In this document: positions 1 through 10,417 of the stretch, one piece after another
How positions within the stretch are numbered: the first letter of the stretch is position 1
How the letters are laid out: every line of letters starts with the position of its first letter
From: Bifidobacterium moraviense
GTDB lineage: Bacteria; Actinomycetota; Actinomycetes; Actinomycetales; Bifidobacteriaceae
Reading direction: 5' to 3'
DNA length: 64,000 nucleotides
Assembly (NCBI RefSeq): GCF_012932365.1
Contig: NZ_JAAIIH010000009.1
Coordinates: 1 to 64,000, forward strand
Translations under genes and position numbers: made by a program
Notes under the pieces: model-generated
Database searches by the model: none
Seen by the model: only the letters and a program-made list of their open reading frames with translations
Told to the model about the DNA's origin: nothing

Positions 1-2220
1 GAAGCCAACACCCCGCGAGACCCTCAATGAAATCCCTGCCTTGAAGGCAGGGAGACGTGCCGAGGCCGGGGTTGTCGGAGCGCCACACGTCCCCTCAATG
101 AAATCCCTGCCTTGAAGGCAGGGAGACCCTGTTCGACCTTCTGCTTGCCGTAATCCTTGACCGGCCCTCAATGAAATCCCTGCCTTGAAGGCAGGGAGAC
201 GACCCGAACAAGGAAAACGAAGCCAACACCCCGCGAGACCCTCAATGAAATCCCTGCCTTGAAGGCAGGGAGACGTGCCGAGGCCGGGGTTGTCGGAGCG
301 CCACACGTCCCCTCAATGAAATCCCTGCCTTGAAGGCAGGGAGACAGTCGGCGGCAACCGGCTGGACTCTTTGCTTCAAACCCCTCAATGAAATCCCTGC
401 CTTGAAGGCAGGGAGACTCCCATGCCTGTTCGGCGATGCGCTTCTCACGTTCGCCCTCAATGAAATCCCTGCCTTGAAGGCAGGGAGACCCCGGATATCA
501 TCTTCCTCCGTCATACTGTGTCACAGACCCTCAATGAAATCCCTGCCTTGAAGGCAGGGAGACGTCACCAAGTCATTCTCACAACAGATCACCGACAAGC
601 CCTCAATGAAATCCCTGCCTTGAAGGCAGGGAGACTTGACGGTTGGCACCGTGAGAGATGGCGTCATGTTACCCTCAATGAAATCCCTGCCTTGAAGGCA
701 GGGAGACGTCGCTGCAATCGGGGAATTCGGTCATGCCCTCGGCAGCCCTCAATGAAATCCCTGCCTTGAAGGCAGGGAGACGGCACGCAAGCCATCGCAT
801 ATCCGGTAGGATTCGAACCCCTCAATGAAATCCCTGCCTTGAAGGCAGGGAGACCTTCCGGCGCGTAGCGCGTCACGATATCGGGTTCAACCCTCAATGA
901 AATCCCTGCCTTGAAGGCAGGGAGACGCGACCACGTGCCCGACTGGCTGATCCCGTCGCGCGTCCCTCAATGAAATCCCTGCCTTGAAGGCAGGGAGACG
1001 CGCACCACGCGCACGCCCTGCCGCTCCAGACAGCGCTCCCTCAATGAAATCCCTGCCTTGAAGGCAGGGAGACGGGCGACCCGACCGTCGAGGCGCGAAT
1101 GCGCTTCACCCCTCAATGAAATCCCTGCCTTGAAGGCAGGGAGACCGGCGTGTACGACGGCGTGGGCGTGTAGGTCGGCGTCCCTCAATGAAATCCCTGC
1201 CTTGAAGGCAGGGAGACGATTGTTGCGTGCACCCACTTGGGGTGGGTCACGCACCCTCAATGAAATCCCTGCCTTGAAGGCAGGGAGACCAGCGCATCAA
1301 CATCACGGACGAACAGGCGGACGCCACCCTCAATGAAATCCCTGCCTTGAAGGCAGGGAGACGATCCGACTCAAGGAACGACTCACCTTGCAGGTCAACC
1401 CTCAATGAAATCCCTGCCTTGAAGGCAGGGAGACGAGCGGGCATCGAGACGGCCCTGACCGAACACGACCCCTCAATGAAATCCCTGCCTTGAAGGCAGG
1501 GAGACGGCGGCCTCAAGTTCGGAACGCAGCCACCAGAACTGCCCTCAATGAAATCCCTGCCTTGAAGGCAGGGAGACGAGGACGGCGAGACCGAATGGTG
1601 GACCGCCGTCGACCCTCAATGAAATCCCTGCCTTGAAGGCAGGGAGACTCGGCCATGATGGCCTGCGCGGCCGCAGCCAGGGACGGCCCTCAATGAAATC
1701 CCTGCCTTGAAGGCAGGGAGACCGTGGTCTGCTTCAGACCGGTGTCCCCGCCGACCCACCCTCAATGAAATCCCTGCCTTGAAGGCAGGGAGACATCAGG
1801 CTGGCCGAGAACGACGTGACCTGGTTCATCCCTCAATGAAATCCCTGCCTTGAAGGCAGGGAGACCGCCGACACGACCTCGATAGGACAGACGTTCCCGT
1901 CCCCTCAATGAAATCCCTGCCTTGAAGGCAGGGAGACCCCGCACCCACAGCTCCGCATCCGTCCGCAACCACCCTCAATGAAATCCCTGCCTTGAAGGCA
2001 GGGAGACATTCCGTTTCACCGTAAGCTCCTTATATATGGGGCCCTCAATGAAATCCCTGCCTTGAAGGCAGGGAGACCGGTGCTCTTGCATTCGACGCAC
2101 ACGGGGTCGCTCAGCCCTCAATGAAATCCCTGCCTTGAAGGCAGGGAGACTTTTCAGCCTAAACTAGGCTGACGCCGTTCGCAACCCTCAATGAAATCCC
2201 TGCCTTGAAGGCAGGGAGAC
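1..2220 (-). CRISPR. CRISPR array, type I-U/I-G, 31 repeats in window
   Basis: A 36-bp repeat recurs 31 times without any variation I could see, the first copy at 21-56 and the last at 2185-2220. The 30 complete spacers are 34-38 bp. On the minus strand the repeat starts GTCTCCCTGCC, contains a 7-bp stem (CCCTGCC/GGCAGGG), and ends ATTGAGGG, the usual 5' handle of crRNAs. The cas operon is on the same strand and cas2 is 290 bp from position 2220, so the leader-proximal, youngest end is at 2220. The left window edge cuts through an older spacer, so the array is longer than seen. Absence of repeat decay shows the old end has not been reached. Spacer 57-91 is identical to spacer 275-309. Confidence 0.99.
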
Positions 2221-2511
2221 AGCCTATTGGTTAGGCTAGCACCTGAGCCGTACGGAACGTACTGCTGCGAGAGGTCCGCGGCAACCTGCGACGCTCGGCT
2301 CATCATGAGAGCCTCGGCACCGCAGAATCGGCACAAATGCAGCCGCGAGCGCTGCAGCGGATGTGAACGAATGATCCAGCGCTCGCATGGGACGTCAATC
2401 ACACTGTGCAGTTATCAACCATCAATTGCATGCTCGGTGCAGCCGCGCAGCAACGACAACTTGTCTTCGCATCGGCAACGGATGCCAATCGGTCTCGATT
2501 CGCAAGCGAAT
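2221..2511 (-). promoter_or_regulatory. CRISPR leader region
   Basis: This non-coding 290-bp stretch lies between the cas2 stop and the first repeat. By position it should hold the pre-crRNA promoter and the adaptation signals. At the repeat-proximal end it has an inverted repeat, AGCCTA and TAGGCT separated by about 5 nt (2221-2237). I see no convincing ORF; open frames here are not supported by a ribosome binding site. Confidence 0.7.
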
Positions 2512-2808
2512 CTAGATCACGGTGGGCACGGCCACGTCCTCATAGCTGCGCGAGCCGATGAACTGCAGCGCGCACAAGGCGTGATCGCTCGTGCCAAGAT
2601 CGCACACCACCACGGAGTCTTCCGCCGCGTTCATCTCGCGCTGCAGCGAAGCCCTGACCCTGAGCATCTTCGCCGGCCGGATGAGCAGTAGGAACACGCT
2701 GTATTGCAGCCGTTCCCCATGGCTTTGCAATACCTTGGCCACATGCGATCGACGATAGTCGTCTTTGATGTCGTATGCGACAAGATAACCACGCTTCTCG
2801 TCAGCCAT
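2512..2808 (-). CDS. cas2: CRISPR-associated endonuclease Cas2
   Basis: The product is a 98-residue protein with the Cas2 ferredoxin fold signature near the N terminus (LVAYDIKDD, conserved Asp at about residue 13), followed by the RLQYSVF segment typical of the family. Cas2 dimers form the core of the Cas1-Cas2 integrase that inserts new spacers. It is the last gene of the cas operon, starting 13 nt after the Cas4-Cas1 stop, and lies directly beside the leader. Length is normal for Cas2. Confidence 0.95.
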   Translation of the reverse strand: MADEKRGYLVAYDIKDDYRRSHVAKVLQSHGERLQYSVFLLLIRPAKMLRVRASLQREMNAAEDSVVVCDLGTSDHALCALQFIGSRSYEDVAVPTVI

Positions 2809-2821
2809 ATCTCACACCTAC

Positions 2822-4411
2822 CTATCGTATGCGAATGCCGCGATACGCGGATTGCGTACCGTCCAAGTAGCCGAGAATCAACCGCGCCTGAATCTCCACG
2901 ATGCGCCGCCATGATGCCTTGTATCCGAACAGCGGATGCGTGAGCTCCGTTTGCATGCGCCGCTCATAGGCTCCGATCAGCGCTTTTCTTGTCGCATCAT
3001 CCATGCGCACCGATCCCAAAGCGAATACGAAGCCCTGCGACGACACTTCGCCGTTGTTCACCACGGTCTGCACGACGGAATCCGCGACCGGAGCGCGAAA
3101 CTCCTCCATCAGATCCAACGCCAGCGCCGGCTTGTTGCGCTTGCTGCTGTGCAGGAAACCGGCGTGCGGGTCCAGTCCGCACGAGACCAGCGCTCGGATG
3201 CAGTCGGCAAGCAGCAACGAATACGCGTAGTCAAGCAGCGCGTTCAGACGATCGGGCGCAGGTCTGCGCATTCGGGCTTTCCAGACCCAATCGTCACGCC
3301 GCTCCGGTTTGATAAGCTGACCGAACTGCGAGAAATACAGCGATGCCGCCTCGCCTTCCAATCCCAGCACGTCCTGCCAGCGGTTGGCATTGCGGACCGT
3401 GCGCTCGATACCACGCAGCCGGTCAAGCACCGGATTCGTTCGATCCGATCGCCGCAGCAGCACGGACTGATTGTGCACCTTGGCGATGATGAATTCCCTC
3501 GCAAGCCCCAGTCGTCCCTCGTGGGACGCCACATGCTGATCGACGCGCTGTTCGCCGTTCGGTCCGTACGACGATGTGGCCCAGCCGTACAACTGTCCGG
3601 TGCCGCTGCACCAGAGAATCGGCACGTTGCGCCACATCAGTTCGCGCATCAATCCGCTGGACAGATCCGTATTGCCGTGCACTTGCAGCCCCTGAATGGT
3701 GTCCAGCGGCACCGACGCCAGCTCTTCGCCGTTCTTGCTCACCACCATGCGCCCTGCTTTGCTGTATGCGCGAGCGCCGGGCGTCGCCAGATGCGTCACC
3801 TGATTGTCCGGCGACGTCACCATGATGCGTCGACTGACCGCAGTCAGCTTCCGTTCCTCAGGCAGGCATATGCCCACGTGCGAGCAGCGCAGACAGCGAG
3901 GGCTGTCGTCCAGCGGGTCCGGCGCCGTGTCCGCGTTGATCAGCGCACGTGTCTCTTCGACGGCGATGCGCGCACGTTCGATGTCCTCTGCGCCGATGTC
4001 CACGACGACGTTGCGGTGGTGCGTTGTGAAGAAGATCTCCGTGCGCGCAACGCGATACCCCATGCTTTCCAGACATGCCGTCTGCAAGGCAAGCTGCGTG
4101 CGCATGGCGTCGGTCACGATCATCGCCCGCTTGACGGGCGTGGCCTTGTATTCGCGGATGACAACGCCGTCATCGGCCATCCGCGCCGCGTCAAGGCGCC
4201 CGATCACGCCCCACTGCTCATGCCTGATGTTGATCGCCTGATATTCGCCGGCATCCGCGGCGCCTCCAGTGCGATCCACGATCCGGTGATCGTAGTCGCC
4301 TTGCGCGATCTGCGCCGAATCCACGCGCTCGCCGGCAGCTTCCAGCCATGCTCTGCGCGGACAGAACATGTAGTTGGCGACCAGACTGATGGGGATGGGG
4401 TCATCGTCCAT
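2822..4411 (-). CDS. cas4-cas1: Cas4-Cas1 fusion protein
   Basis: This is a 529-residue fusion. Residues 1-190 are Cas4: a first Cys at position 17 (MFCPRRAW), the RecB-like motif EYK in the middle, and a second Cys cluster (CLRCSHVGIC) that would complete a 4Fe-4S site. From about residue 195 the protein is Cas1, with the HAGFLH and DLMEEFR segments that carry the catalytic His and acidic residues. Cas4 trims prespacers and reads the PAM, and Cas1 integrates the spacer. Fusion of the two is characteristic of subtype I-U/I-G and some related systems. The start overlaps the csb3 stop by 11 bp, showing translational coupling. Confidence 0.95.
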   Translation of the reverse strand: MDDDPIPISLVANYMFCPRRAWLEAAGERVDSAQIAQGDYDHRIVDRTGGAADAGEYQAINIRHEQWGVIGRLDAARMADDGVVIREYKATPVKRAMIVTDAMRTQLALQTACLESMGYRVARTEIFFTTHHRNVVVDIGAEDIERARIAVEETRALINADTAPDPLDDSPRCLRCSHVGICLPEERKLTAVSRRIMVTSPDNQVTHLATPGARAYSKAGRMVVSKNGEELASVPLDTIQGLQVHGNTDLSSGLMRELMWRNVPILWCSGTGQLYGWATSSYGPNGEQRVDQHVASHEGRLGLAREFIIAKVHNQSVLLRRSDRTNPVLDRLRGIERTVRNANRWQDVLGLEGEAASLYFSQFGQLIKPERRDDWVWKARMRRPAPDRLNALLDYAYSLLLADCIRALVSCGLDPHAGFLHSSKRNKPALALDLMEEFRAPVADSVVQTVVNNGEVSSQGFVFALGSVRMDDATRKALIGAYERRMQTELTHPLFGYKASWRRIVEIQARLILGYLDGTQSAYRGIRIR

Positions 4412-5489
4412 GAGATGTCCTCACGTCAGGAGGCTGAATTCGCCGACCGGTTTCGAGCCAGCGTTCAGGAGCGGACTTGTTGTCCGACACGAACTGCGGG
4501 AACAGCATGACGGAGTTCACGCCTTGCGCTGCCAACCATTGCCAGCTCGCGCTGACCGTTGCCTCGTCAAGACCATACTTCTCACACGCATCGGCCTTAT
4601 CGCCGCCCACCGTCGCATCCAGCCCTGCTATCAGCAAGGCCTGGCTGCGCACCACGGCACGATATTTGTCCACGGTCCATGGATGCAGCCAGATCGGCAG
4701 TACCGCATATGGCCCTTGTCCCGTCACCTGAAACAAGGCAGCACTGCCGCCACGCTTCGGCTGCGTCGATTTCATCGTCGGGAACGCCGATACGCCAACA
4801 AGCGCGCACCATGCCTGGGCATTGTCCGTGATCGAAGGATGACGCAAGCCGGTAGGCGTGCGGCTGTCATCCTTGTTCTTTCCTGCTTCGTCGACGGCGG
4901 CGATGCCTCGCAAACCGTCCACGATCCGCTTCGCATCACGCTTGGCAACGGCATCGGCCAACGGCGCCAGTCTGCCGGCAATGAATTCCTGACCTCGGTT
5001 ACGCGCGACCATTTCCCAACGGGAAGCGCCTCGATCAGGCGTATAGCCCTGCGCCGTGCGATCACCTGACCAATATGACGGCTCGCCCAACGCACCGAGA
5101 TAGCGCCGATCCAACGCGCTCCCCAACCCGTCGATAAGCTGTTCGCGGTCCTGTTCCAGCTGCCGCCAGCCTTGATCTGACGGGGTACCTAGGCGCGGCG
5201 CCATGGTGGATCGAGCCGCATCACCTGAATACACGCCTTGCGCGTGCAACCAATGCGACTCGTTCCACCGCGCTGCGTGACTGCGAACGATGTCGCCCAC
5301 GTCATTCCACGACAGTTCGCCGCCACCGTCGCTGTGTACCTGCACCACGACCGTGTTGGCGTTGGTCCAACGCACCGTGCAGCAACGCGTCGCATCGTCA
5401 TCATCCAGAATCGAAGCCAGCCCGATGGCCATGAGATGCGTGAACGCGCTGTCGTAGCGGCCGTGAATCTCCAGTTCCGTTGTGCTCAT
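4401..5489 (-). CDS. csb3: Csb3-like subunit of type I-U/I-G effector
   Basis: The 362-residue product begins MSTTELEIHGRYDSAF. I assign Csb3 mainly from context: this is the one interference gene left after Csb1, Csb2 and Cas3 are recognised, and its length fits. Csb3 is thought to act as the Cas8-like large subunit in the Csb1-Csb2-Csb3 variant of the subtype. No enzymatic motif is visible. It starts 6 nt after the cas3 stop and overlaps the cas4-cas1 start, so it sits inside the operon. A profile search against Csb3/Cas8u2 would settle it. Confidence 0.65.
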   Translation of the reverse strand: MSTTELEIHGRYDSAFTHLMAIGLASILDDDDATRCCTVRWTNANTVVVQVHSDGGGELSWNDVGDIVRSHAARWNESHWLHAQGVYSGDAARSTMAPRLGTPSDQGWRQLEQDREQLIDGLGSALDRRYLGALGEPSYWSGDRTAQGYTPDRGASRWEMVARNRGQEFIAGRLAPLADAVAKRDAKRIVDGLRGIAAVDEAGKNKDDSRTPTGLRHPSITDNAQAWCALVGVSAFPTMKSTQPKRGGSAALFQVTGQGPYAVLPIWLHPWTVDKYRAVVRSQALLIAGLDATVGGDKADACEKYGLDEATVSASWQWLAAQGVNSVMLFPQFVSDNKSAPERWLETGRRIQPPDVRTSHGR

Positions 5490-5495
5490 GCCGAT

Positions 5496-8400
5496 TCACC
5501 GTCCTTCCGTGGAGACATTGACGTCGGCGGCGCGCAGAATCGCTTCCAGATAGGCCATGCCCCAGATGCCGTAGCGCGCATTCGTGCGAGTGATGATGCG
5601 CTCCCACAGGCCGTCGCCGAACAATGCTTCCGCCGACTTTCTGATGCTCGCCATGTCCAGATCCGGGTCGGAGGACTGCGCCATGACGCTCTGCGGAATC
5701 AGACGCTCGGCGTTGTCGCGGAAGCAGGACCGACCATGGCCGTGCGAAGTGCCGGCAAGCCGTGTGACAAGCTCCGCATCATGGGCATGATAGGCGTTCC
5801 GATTCGCCCAGATATCCGCGGCGGAGCGCTGTTCATGCCTCCAGCCCTGCAGATCGAGCTCTCGACGCAGTCGTTGCTCGACCGCCACAACGCGGAACCG
5901 GCTTTTCGCTAGGTAGGTTGACGCATCGTACTGATCAGGTTCCGGCAGACGATAATGCAGCAACCGCTGAAAACGACGATCCTTCTTGCCGTCATCATGA
6001 TGACGAGCCGCCAGCGCCACGTCCTCGCGAATACCATCGACGATGCCAAGAACGTCAAGGAATCGCGTGGCGCGAACTTCCACAGAACGCTGGTGCCCGT
6101 CGTCACGATCGAGATACACCAGCCCGGAGTTCTTCCGCGGCACCCGCATCTCCTGCTGCGCGGCACCGCCTGACAAGGCGTCGACTGCAGTGCGCAGAAC
6201 CATCCATACCGGGTCGTCGCCGGCGTCTTCAAGCGGAACCACGAGACGATCCGTCGCAGCATCCATCCACCACTCAGACCGATCCTTCAGCGAATCGTCT
6301 TCCTGTGAACCGTACACCTTGTCGATCGCCTTCTTCAGCAGCTGCTGTTCCGTTTCGTCGAGCAGTTGCTTCAGCGATTCAGCCTCATCATGTTCCGCCG
6401 CCAGATCAGCATCGCGAATCTTGACCAATGCCTGAGCGAGCGCAGAATCGACGCGCGCAGGCTGATTCGTTGCATCGTTCTGCTTTGCTTCAACGCTCAT
6501 CGTGGTACTCACCACAATGGCATCGCGCTGGCATTGCGCTTGCACGTCGCATTCGCGTTCGCATTTCTTCTCACCGAGCTCGGGTGTCAGGACATGAAGT
6601 CCCCTATCGAACAGCTTCGCATTCGCATCCACGACGAGCACGTCGCCAGCACGCACAACGTCACTCAGCTTCAGATCAGGCTGCGGCTGCCATGCAGTCA
6701 CCGCATCATCGCCATCGCGCGAACGCACGATGAGGATGCGGAATTCTTCCTGCGGCTTCTGCTGTGCTCTGCGCTGCGCTTTGTCGATATCGTCCAATTG
6801 TCTGCGATTGCGCACTGGAAACACTTCGTCGGGTACCGGTCGCGCCGCGTTCAGCACAGCGCAGGCGTCGGCATCCCCTTGAGGCAGATCGCGCACCACG
6901 ACGCCGACCGAGACGTCATCAGGCTGCAGGTCGTCACGAAGCCACAGATTCAGATCGGCAGCTCCCTGCATCGGCAATGACATGAAGCCGCTCAGCTGTT
7001 CATCGGTATGCGACAGGTTCTCCACGTCCCATGCTTCCAGTCGCTGCAGCGCCGCACGACGCAGTGCATCAGCCGGGGGCGGGCACTGCACCGTGTTCCA
7101 CGCGGCCATGTCCGGCACCGAAGAACCATCATGCTGTGCGATCTGTGGCAGGGAATCGATCCAGTCCTTTGCCTGCTGGAGTTCCTCGTCCGTGTACACG
7201 CTGTTCTTGGGCGTTGCGTCATGCGCGACCACGATGATCGGCCCGGCTTCGCGTTTGCCCCGACGGTTCACGCGACCGGCGCGCTGCGCCAATGCGGACG
7301 CCGAAGGCAGCTCCGTGACCAGCGCCGCAAAGTCCGCATCGACGCCCACTTCCATGGTCTGCGTGGCAATGACGAAGCACAAGCCGGTCTCAGCCTGAGC
7401 CGTCGAATCGCCTTGAATGGCGTCGAACAGCCGGCCGCTCATCAGCTGGCGCTTGTCGTATTCGCGCATCGGTCCGACGAAGCTCTGAATTTGCTTGTCG
7501 ATCGGAATCTCGCAGCGTTTCACTGACTCATCTGTTGCTGCACTTTTCTTCTTCCGCAGCCGAAGAACCTCCTCCATCGCCCTGCGCACGTCCCGCGCCA
7601 TAGCCACGGAGTTGACGATGACGCCGATGACGCCGCCATCGCCATAGGCCTCCGCAGTCTTGACGCACAGCTCCGCCATGGACTGCGCAAACTGCTTGTC
7701 ATTCCCGGCGTATTCCTCCAATGCAACGGGCTTCGGTTTGGTCAGGCGGCTCTTGAGTGCCTCATCGACAGCGAAGTCGCGCTCGTCAACTCCTACGGTG
7801 TGCTCAGTCTCGGCGCTTCCAACCTCTGCGTTGTCAGGCGCGGCAGCACCGTCGTTCTGCTGCGTGGCCGTCGTAGACACCACCTGAAGCGGCGTGACGC
7901 AATCCGCCACCGGATTCGCCTGCAGCCGTTCAAGCCGCTGCACCGACATGGCCGTCTTCACCAGCTGGCGGTTGAGATGCGCTTCGTCCGCCACCAGCAC
8001 GGTGTCGTATGCCAGCAATCCTGCCTCGATCGGGCTGGCTTCCGGCGTCACGCCGTAGCCGTGGAACAGCAGACGGCTGCCGAACATGTCCGGCGTCGCA
8101 CAGATGATCTGGCATGCCGTGGGCCGGTACCGCCACGACCGTGTCTCGGGGTCGATGGCCGCGCCGCCGCGCAATCGTGTTACGCGACAGTATTCCGAGG
8201 AACTGAATTCGCCATCGCCAAGATTGCCACGTTCGCGAACGATCAGACCCTGTCGAACGGCGTGCAGCAGATCGTTCTGACCAGGATCATCAAGGCACGC
8301 AGCCAGTGCGCACGCGGCCTCGTACTGATCGTCAACCAGCGCACGGCGATTCACGGTCATGACCAATCGGCGCGGCAGCCTCGCCAGCGCATCCCGATAC

Positions 8401-8660
8401 GCTGCCACTGTATCCGCCAGTCCATCAGGTGCTGTACGCGATGGCTGCTTTGCCAAGCCCGCCATCGCGCTGAGGAACACATGTACGTCGATGGCCATGG
8501 TTTTGCCGGCTCCGGTGGGAGCTGCGATGCGCTCAGGCCAGCGGCCGTGCTCGATGATGAAGCGCACGAGCCTGCGCTGCCACTGATACGGCTTGCGTCC
8601 ATCGTGTACCGCACTGACGAATGCATCGAACTGGCCGAGCAGTTCATTCATCGCATCCAT
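5496..8660 (-). CDS. cas3: Cas3 helicase-nuclease with C-terminal HD domain
   Basis: This is a 1054-residue protein. The N-terminal two thirds is a superfamily 2 helicase: Walker A APTGAGKT near residue 45, DEAH box (VLVADEAHL), and motif VI ALAQRAGRVNRRG. The HD phosphohydrolase nuclease is at the C terminus (RHHDDGK, then TSHGHG). This is the reverse of the usual HD-helicase order and is the arrangement known for type I-U/I-G. Cas3 is recruited to Cascade-bound DNA and unwinds and degrades it. The start overlaps the csb2 stop by 13 bp and csb3 follows after 6 nt. Confidence 0.95.
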   Translation of the reverse strand: MDAMNELLGQFDAFVSAVHDGRKPYQWQRRLVRFIIEHGRWPERIAAPTGAGKTMAIDVHVFLSAMAGLAKQPSRTAPDGLADTVAAYRDALARLPRRLVMTVNRRALVDDQYEAACALAACLDDPGQNDLLHAVRQGLIVRERGNLGDGEFSSSEYCRVTRLRGGAAIDPETRSWRYRPTACQIICATPDMFGSRLLFHGYGVTPEASPIEAGLLAYDTVLVADEAHLNRQLVKTAMSVQRLERLQANPVADCVTPLQVVSTTATQQNDGAAAPDNAEVGSAETEHTVGVDERDFAVDEALKSRLTKPKPVALEEYAGNDKQFAQSMAELCVKTAEAYGDGGVIGVIVNSVAMARDVRRAMEEVLRLRKKKSAATDESVKRCEIPIDKQIQSFVGPMREYDKRQLMSGRLFDAIQGDSTAQAETGLCFVIATQTMEVGVDADFAALVTELPSASALAQRAGRVNRRGKREAGPIIVVAHDATPKNSVYTDEELQQAKDWIDSLPQIAQHDGSSVPDMAAWNTVQCPPPADALRRAALQRLEAWDVENLSHTDEQLSGFMSLPMQGAADLNLWLRDDLQPDDVSVGVVVRDLPQGDADACAVLNAARPVPDEVFPVRNRRQLDDIDKAQRRAQQKPQEEFRILIVRSRDGDDAVTAWQPQPDLKLSDVVRAGDVLVVDANAKLFDRGLHVLTPELGEKKCERECDVQAQCQRDAIVVSTTMSVEAKQNDATNQPARVDSALAQALVKIRDADLAAEHDEAESLKQLLDETEQQLLKKAIDKVYGSQEDDSLKDRSEWWMDAATDRLVVPLEDAGDDPVWMVLRTAVDALSGGAAQQEMRVPRKNSGLVYLDRDDGHQRSVEVRATRFLDVLGIVDGIREDVALAARHHDDGKKDRRFQRLLHYRLPEPDQYDASTYLAKSRFRVVAVEQRLRRELDLQGWRHEQRSAADIWANRNAYHAHDAELVTRLAGTSHGHGRSCFRDNAERLIPQSVMAQSSDPDLDMASIRKSAEALFGDGLWERIITRTNARYGIWGMAYLEAILRAADVNVSTEGR

Positions 8661-10405
8661 AGCAGGTTTCCCTTCTCGTCAAACAGCTGGTCAGGCACGT
8701 CCACCGGCAGCAGCAGACCGCCGCCCATATGACGGCTTTGGCCGATCGCCAACGCCGTGCGTTCCACGTTCCATGCCTCGTCGAACGCGATCTGCGCGCT
8801 CAGCCCGGTAATGAGCGTGTTCGGCTGGGTCTTATGCACGTAGTCGCTCATCTGCGACCGATACGTGCCATGCGCACCGTAGACGCGCACCCGGTTCTGC
8901 CCGTTCAGCACGCATTCCGCCTGATCCCAGTACTGCCAGTTCCTTCGTACGCTGGACTTCAGCTCCTCGTGCCGACGATCCGGGAGCTGACCGGCAATCA
9001 CGTCACGCCATACGTGAGCTATGGCCAGTGCCACGCCCTGCGCCGCCGTCCACTTGCCGTGGCTGCCGTCGGGATCGGGAATCGGCCTCGTTTCGCTCAC
9101 GCACATCGGATACGGCACCCACAGCCGGCGACATCCCGGCTGCACCGGACGCCACACCGCATCCACGTCAACCGTGGTATCGGCCTGGCCCAGCTGCAGT
9201 GTTCCCTGACCGCTGCCGTAGTACAGCCGCTGCCCTTGCAGCGATGCGCAGACATCCGCCAGCGCATTGACCTCATCCTGCGGCATATCATGCGGCAGCA
9301 TGAGCAGGAATCCTGGCAGCTGGTCGCGCAGCGATTCGTCGACCAGCTCCCGTTCCCTGGCGGTCAGCACCTGAATGGCAACGTTGTTCGCCGGTCGTTC
9401 AACGCTTTTCATGGCATACCTGCCGGTCAGCATCGGAGATGCGCCGTATCCCCAGGTCCTTACCAGCAGACGGTGCAGGGCTACGCACCATGCCACCAGC
9501 GACGACGGTTGTGGTGTCCAATCGTCGACGACTCCATCGGATTGACTCGCATCGTCACCGACCATGAGGGCAGGAATGAAGAACCCCAAATTCCACGGAT
9601 GCACGATCCGGTTTGCAGGCTCGTCCGACTCAGGCTCCGCATATGCGATGTACCGCGTACGCACCGTCAGCGTATTAGGCATGGGAATCCGCTCCGTGCC
9701 CCATTGCGGCGGCTTCTTGGAGGAATCGCTGAGCTTCTTGGGATATGCGGCAGCGTATCCGGCCTGCAGCTCGGCAAGGTGCCCTTCGTCGGGAGCCTGG
9801 AATTCCTGCACCGGCCGCGTGGAAGTGAACATCGAATCGGCATCCACGCGCGTCCACGTATGGTCCTTGTCGAACGGGTACCCCTCAGGGAAATCGCTCG
9901 GCTTGCTCAGTACTGTCAGCCGCACCGGTGAGCACGCTTCGCCGAGATACGGCACCTCATAGGCCAGCGCCGCCAAAGTTGCGCGAGTATCGGAGGACTC
10001 CGGCCCATGCTCCCATTGCCAGATCAGCTCTCCCTGCTCGCCATCGACGTATGCCGTGAACTGCGCGGCCTTGTTGGACTTGGTCTCGTATTTCTCTGAT
10101 TGCTTCATCACGCTTCCGCGCTTCCGAAATACGATTGCCGATGAGACGTTTCTTCGGATTCGATATGGCAGTCGAATGGCATCGGGCGGGTTGGATTCCA
10201 GCCAATGCAACGCATCGTTGATCTGATCATCGGTCAGTGCGGATTCATTGTCGGTTTGACCAGCGTGGAATCCAAAGACGCCATATGCGGTAGCGACCAG
10301 CGCCTTATACAAGCGCTCCGCTGATGGATATGTCTCGCTGACGCCAGCGGAATCGGCGCCTTGATACGTATCCATCAGGAAGCGCGCAGCAATAGCGAAA
10401 GGCAT
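8648..10405 (-). CDS. csb2: Csb2 (Cas5-Cas6 fusion type, GSU0054 family)
   Basis: The 585-residue protein has an N terminus typical of Csb2: a strand, then YPSAERLYKALVA, matching the conserved P-S-x-x-R-L motif of Cas5-like RAMP proteins. In type I-U/I-G this family merges Cas5, which binds the crRNA 5' handle, with Cas6, which cuts pre-crRNA at the repeat stem. That fits the absence of a separate cas6 in the operon. It lies between csb1 (12 nt gap) and cas3 (overlap). Confidence 0.85.
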   Translation of the reverse strand: MPFAIAARFLMDTYQGADSAGVSETYPSAERLYKALVATAYGVFGFHAGQTDNESALTDDQINDALHWLESNPPDAIRLPYRIRRNVSSAIVFRKRGSVMKQSEKYETKSNKAAQFTAYVDGEQGELIWQWEHGPESSDTRATLAALAYEVPYLGEACSPVRLTVLSKPSDFPEGYPFDKDHTWTRVDADSMFTSTRPVQEFQAPDEGHLAELQAGYAAAYPKKLSDSSKKPPQWGTERIPMPNTLTVRTRYIAYAEPESDEPANRIVHPWNLGFFIPALMVGDDASQSDGVVDDWTPQPSSLVAWCVALHRLLVRTWGYGASPMLTGRYAMKSVERPANNVAIQVLTARERELVDESLRDQLPGFLLMLPHDMPQDEVNALADVCASLQGQRLYYGSGQGTLQLGQADTTVDVDAVWRPVQPGCRRLWVPYPMCVSETRPIPDPDGSHGKWTAAQGVALAIAHVWRDVIAGQLPDRRHEELKSSVRRNWQYWDQAECVLNGQNRVRVYGAHGTYRSQMSDYVHKTQPNTLITGLSAQIAFDEAWNVERTALAIGQSRHMGGGLLLPVDVPDQLFDEKGNLLWMR

Positions 10406-10417
10406 GACGCCTCCTCA

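Noticed and set aside
1795-1829. Self-targeting by the spacer at 1795-1829 against 25152-25165
   Set aside because: Only about 14 nt (GGCCGAGAACGACG) agree and the rest does not; chance in GC-rich DNA.
242-1968. Many ORFs of 60-100 codons inside the array, with repeated LPAFKAGISLR or LNEIPALKAGR peptides
   Set aside because: They are translations of the CRISPR repeat; the 36-bp length keeps the frame open. No ribosome binding sites.
2936-4510. 524-codon plus-strand ORF opposite cas4-cas1
   Set aside because: Antisense shadow of a GC-rich gene with clear Cas4 and Cas1 motifs on the other strand.
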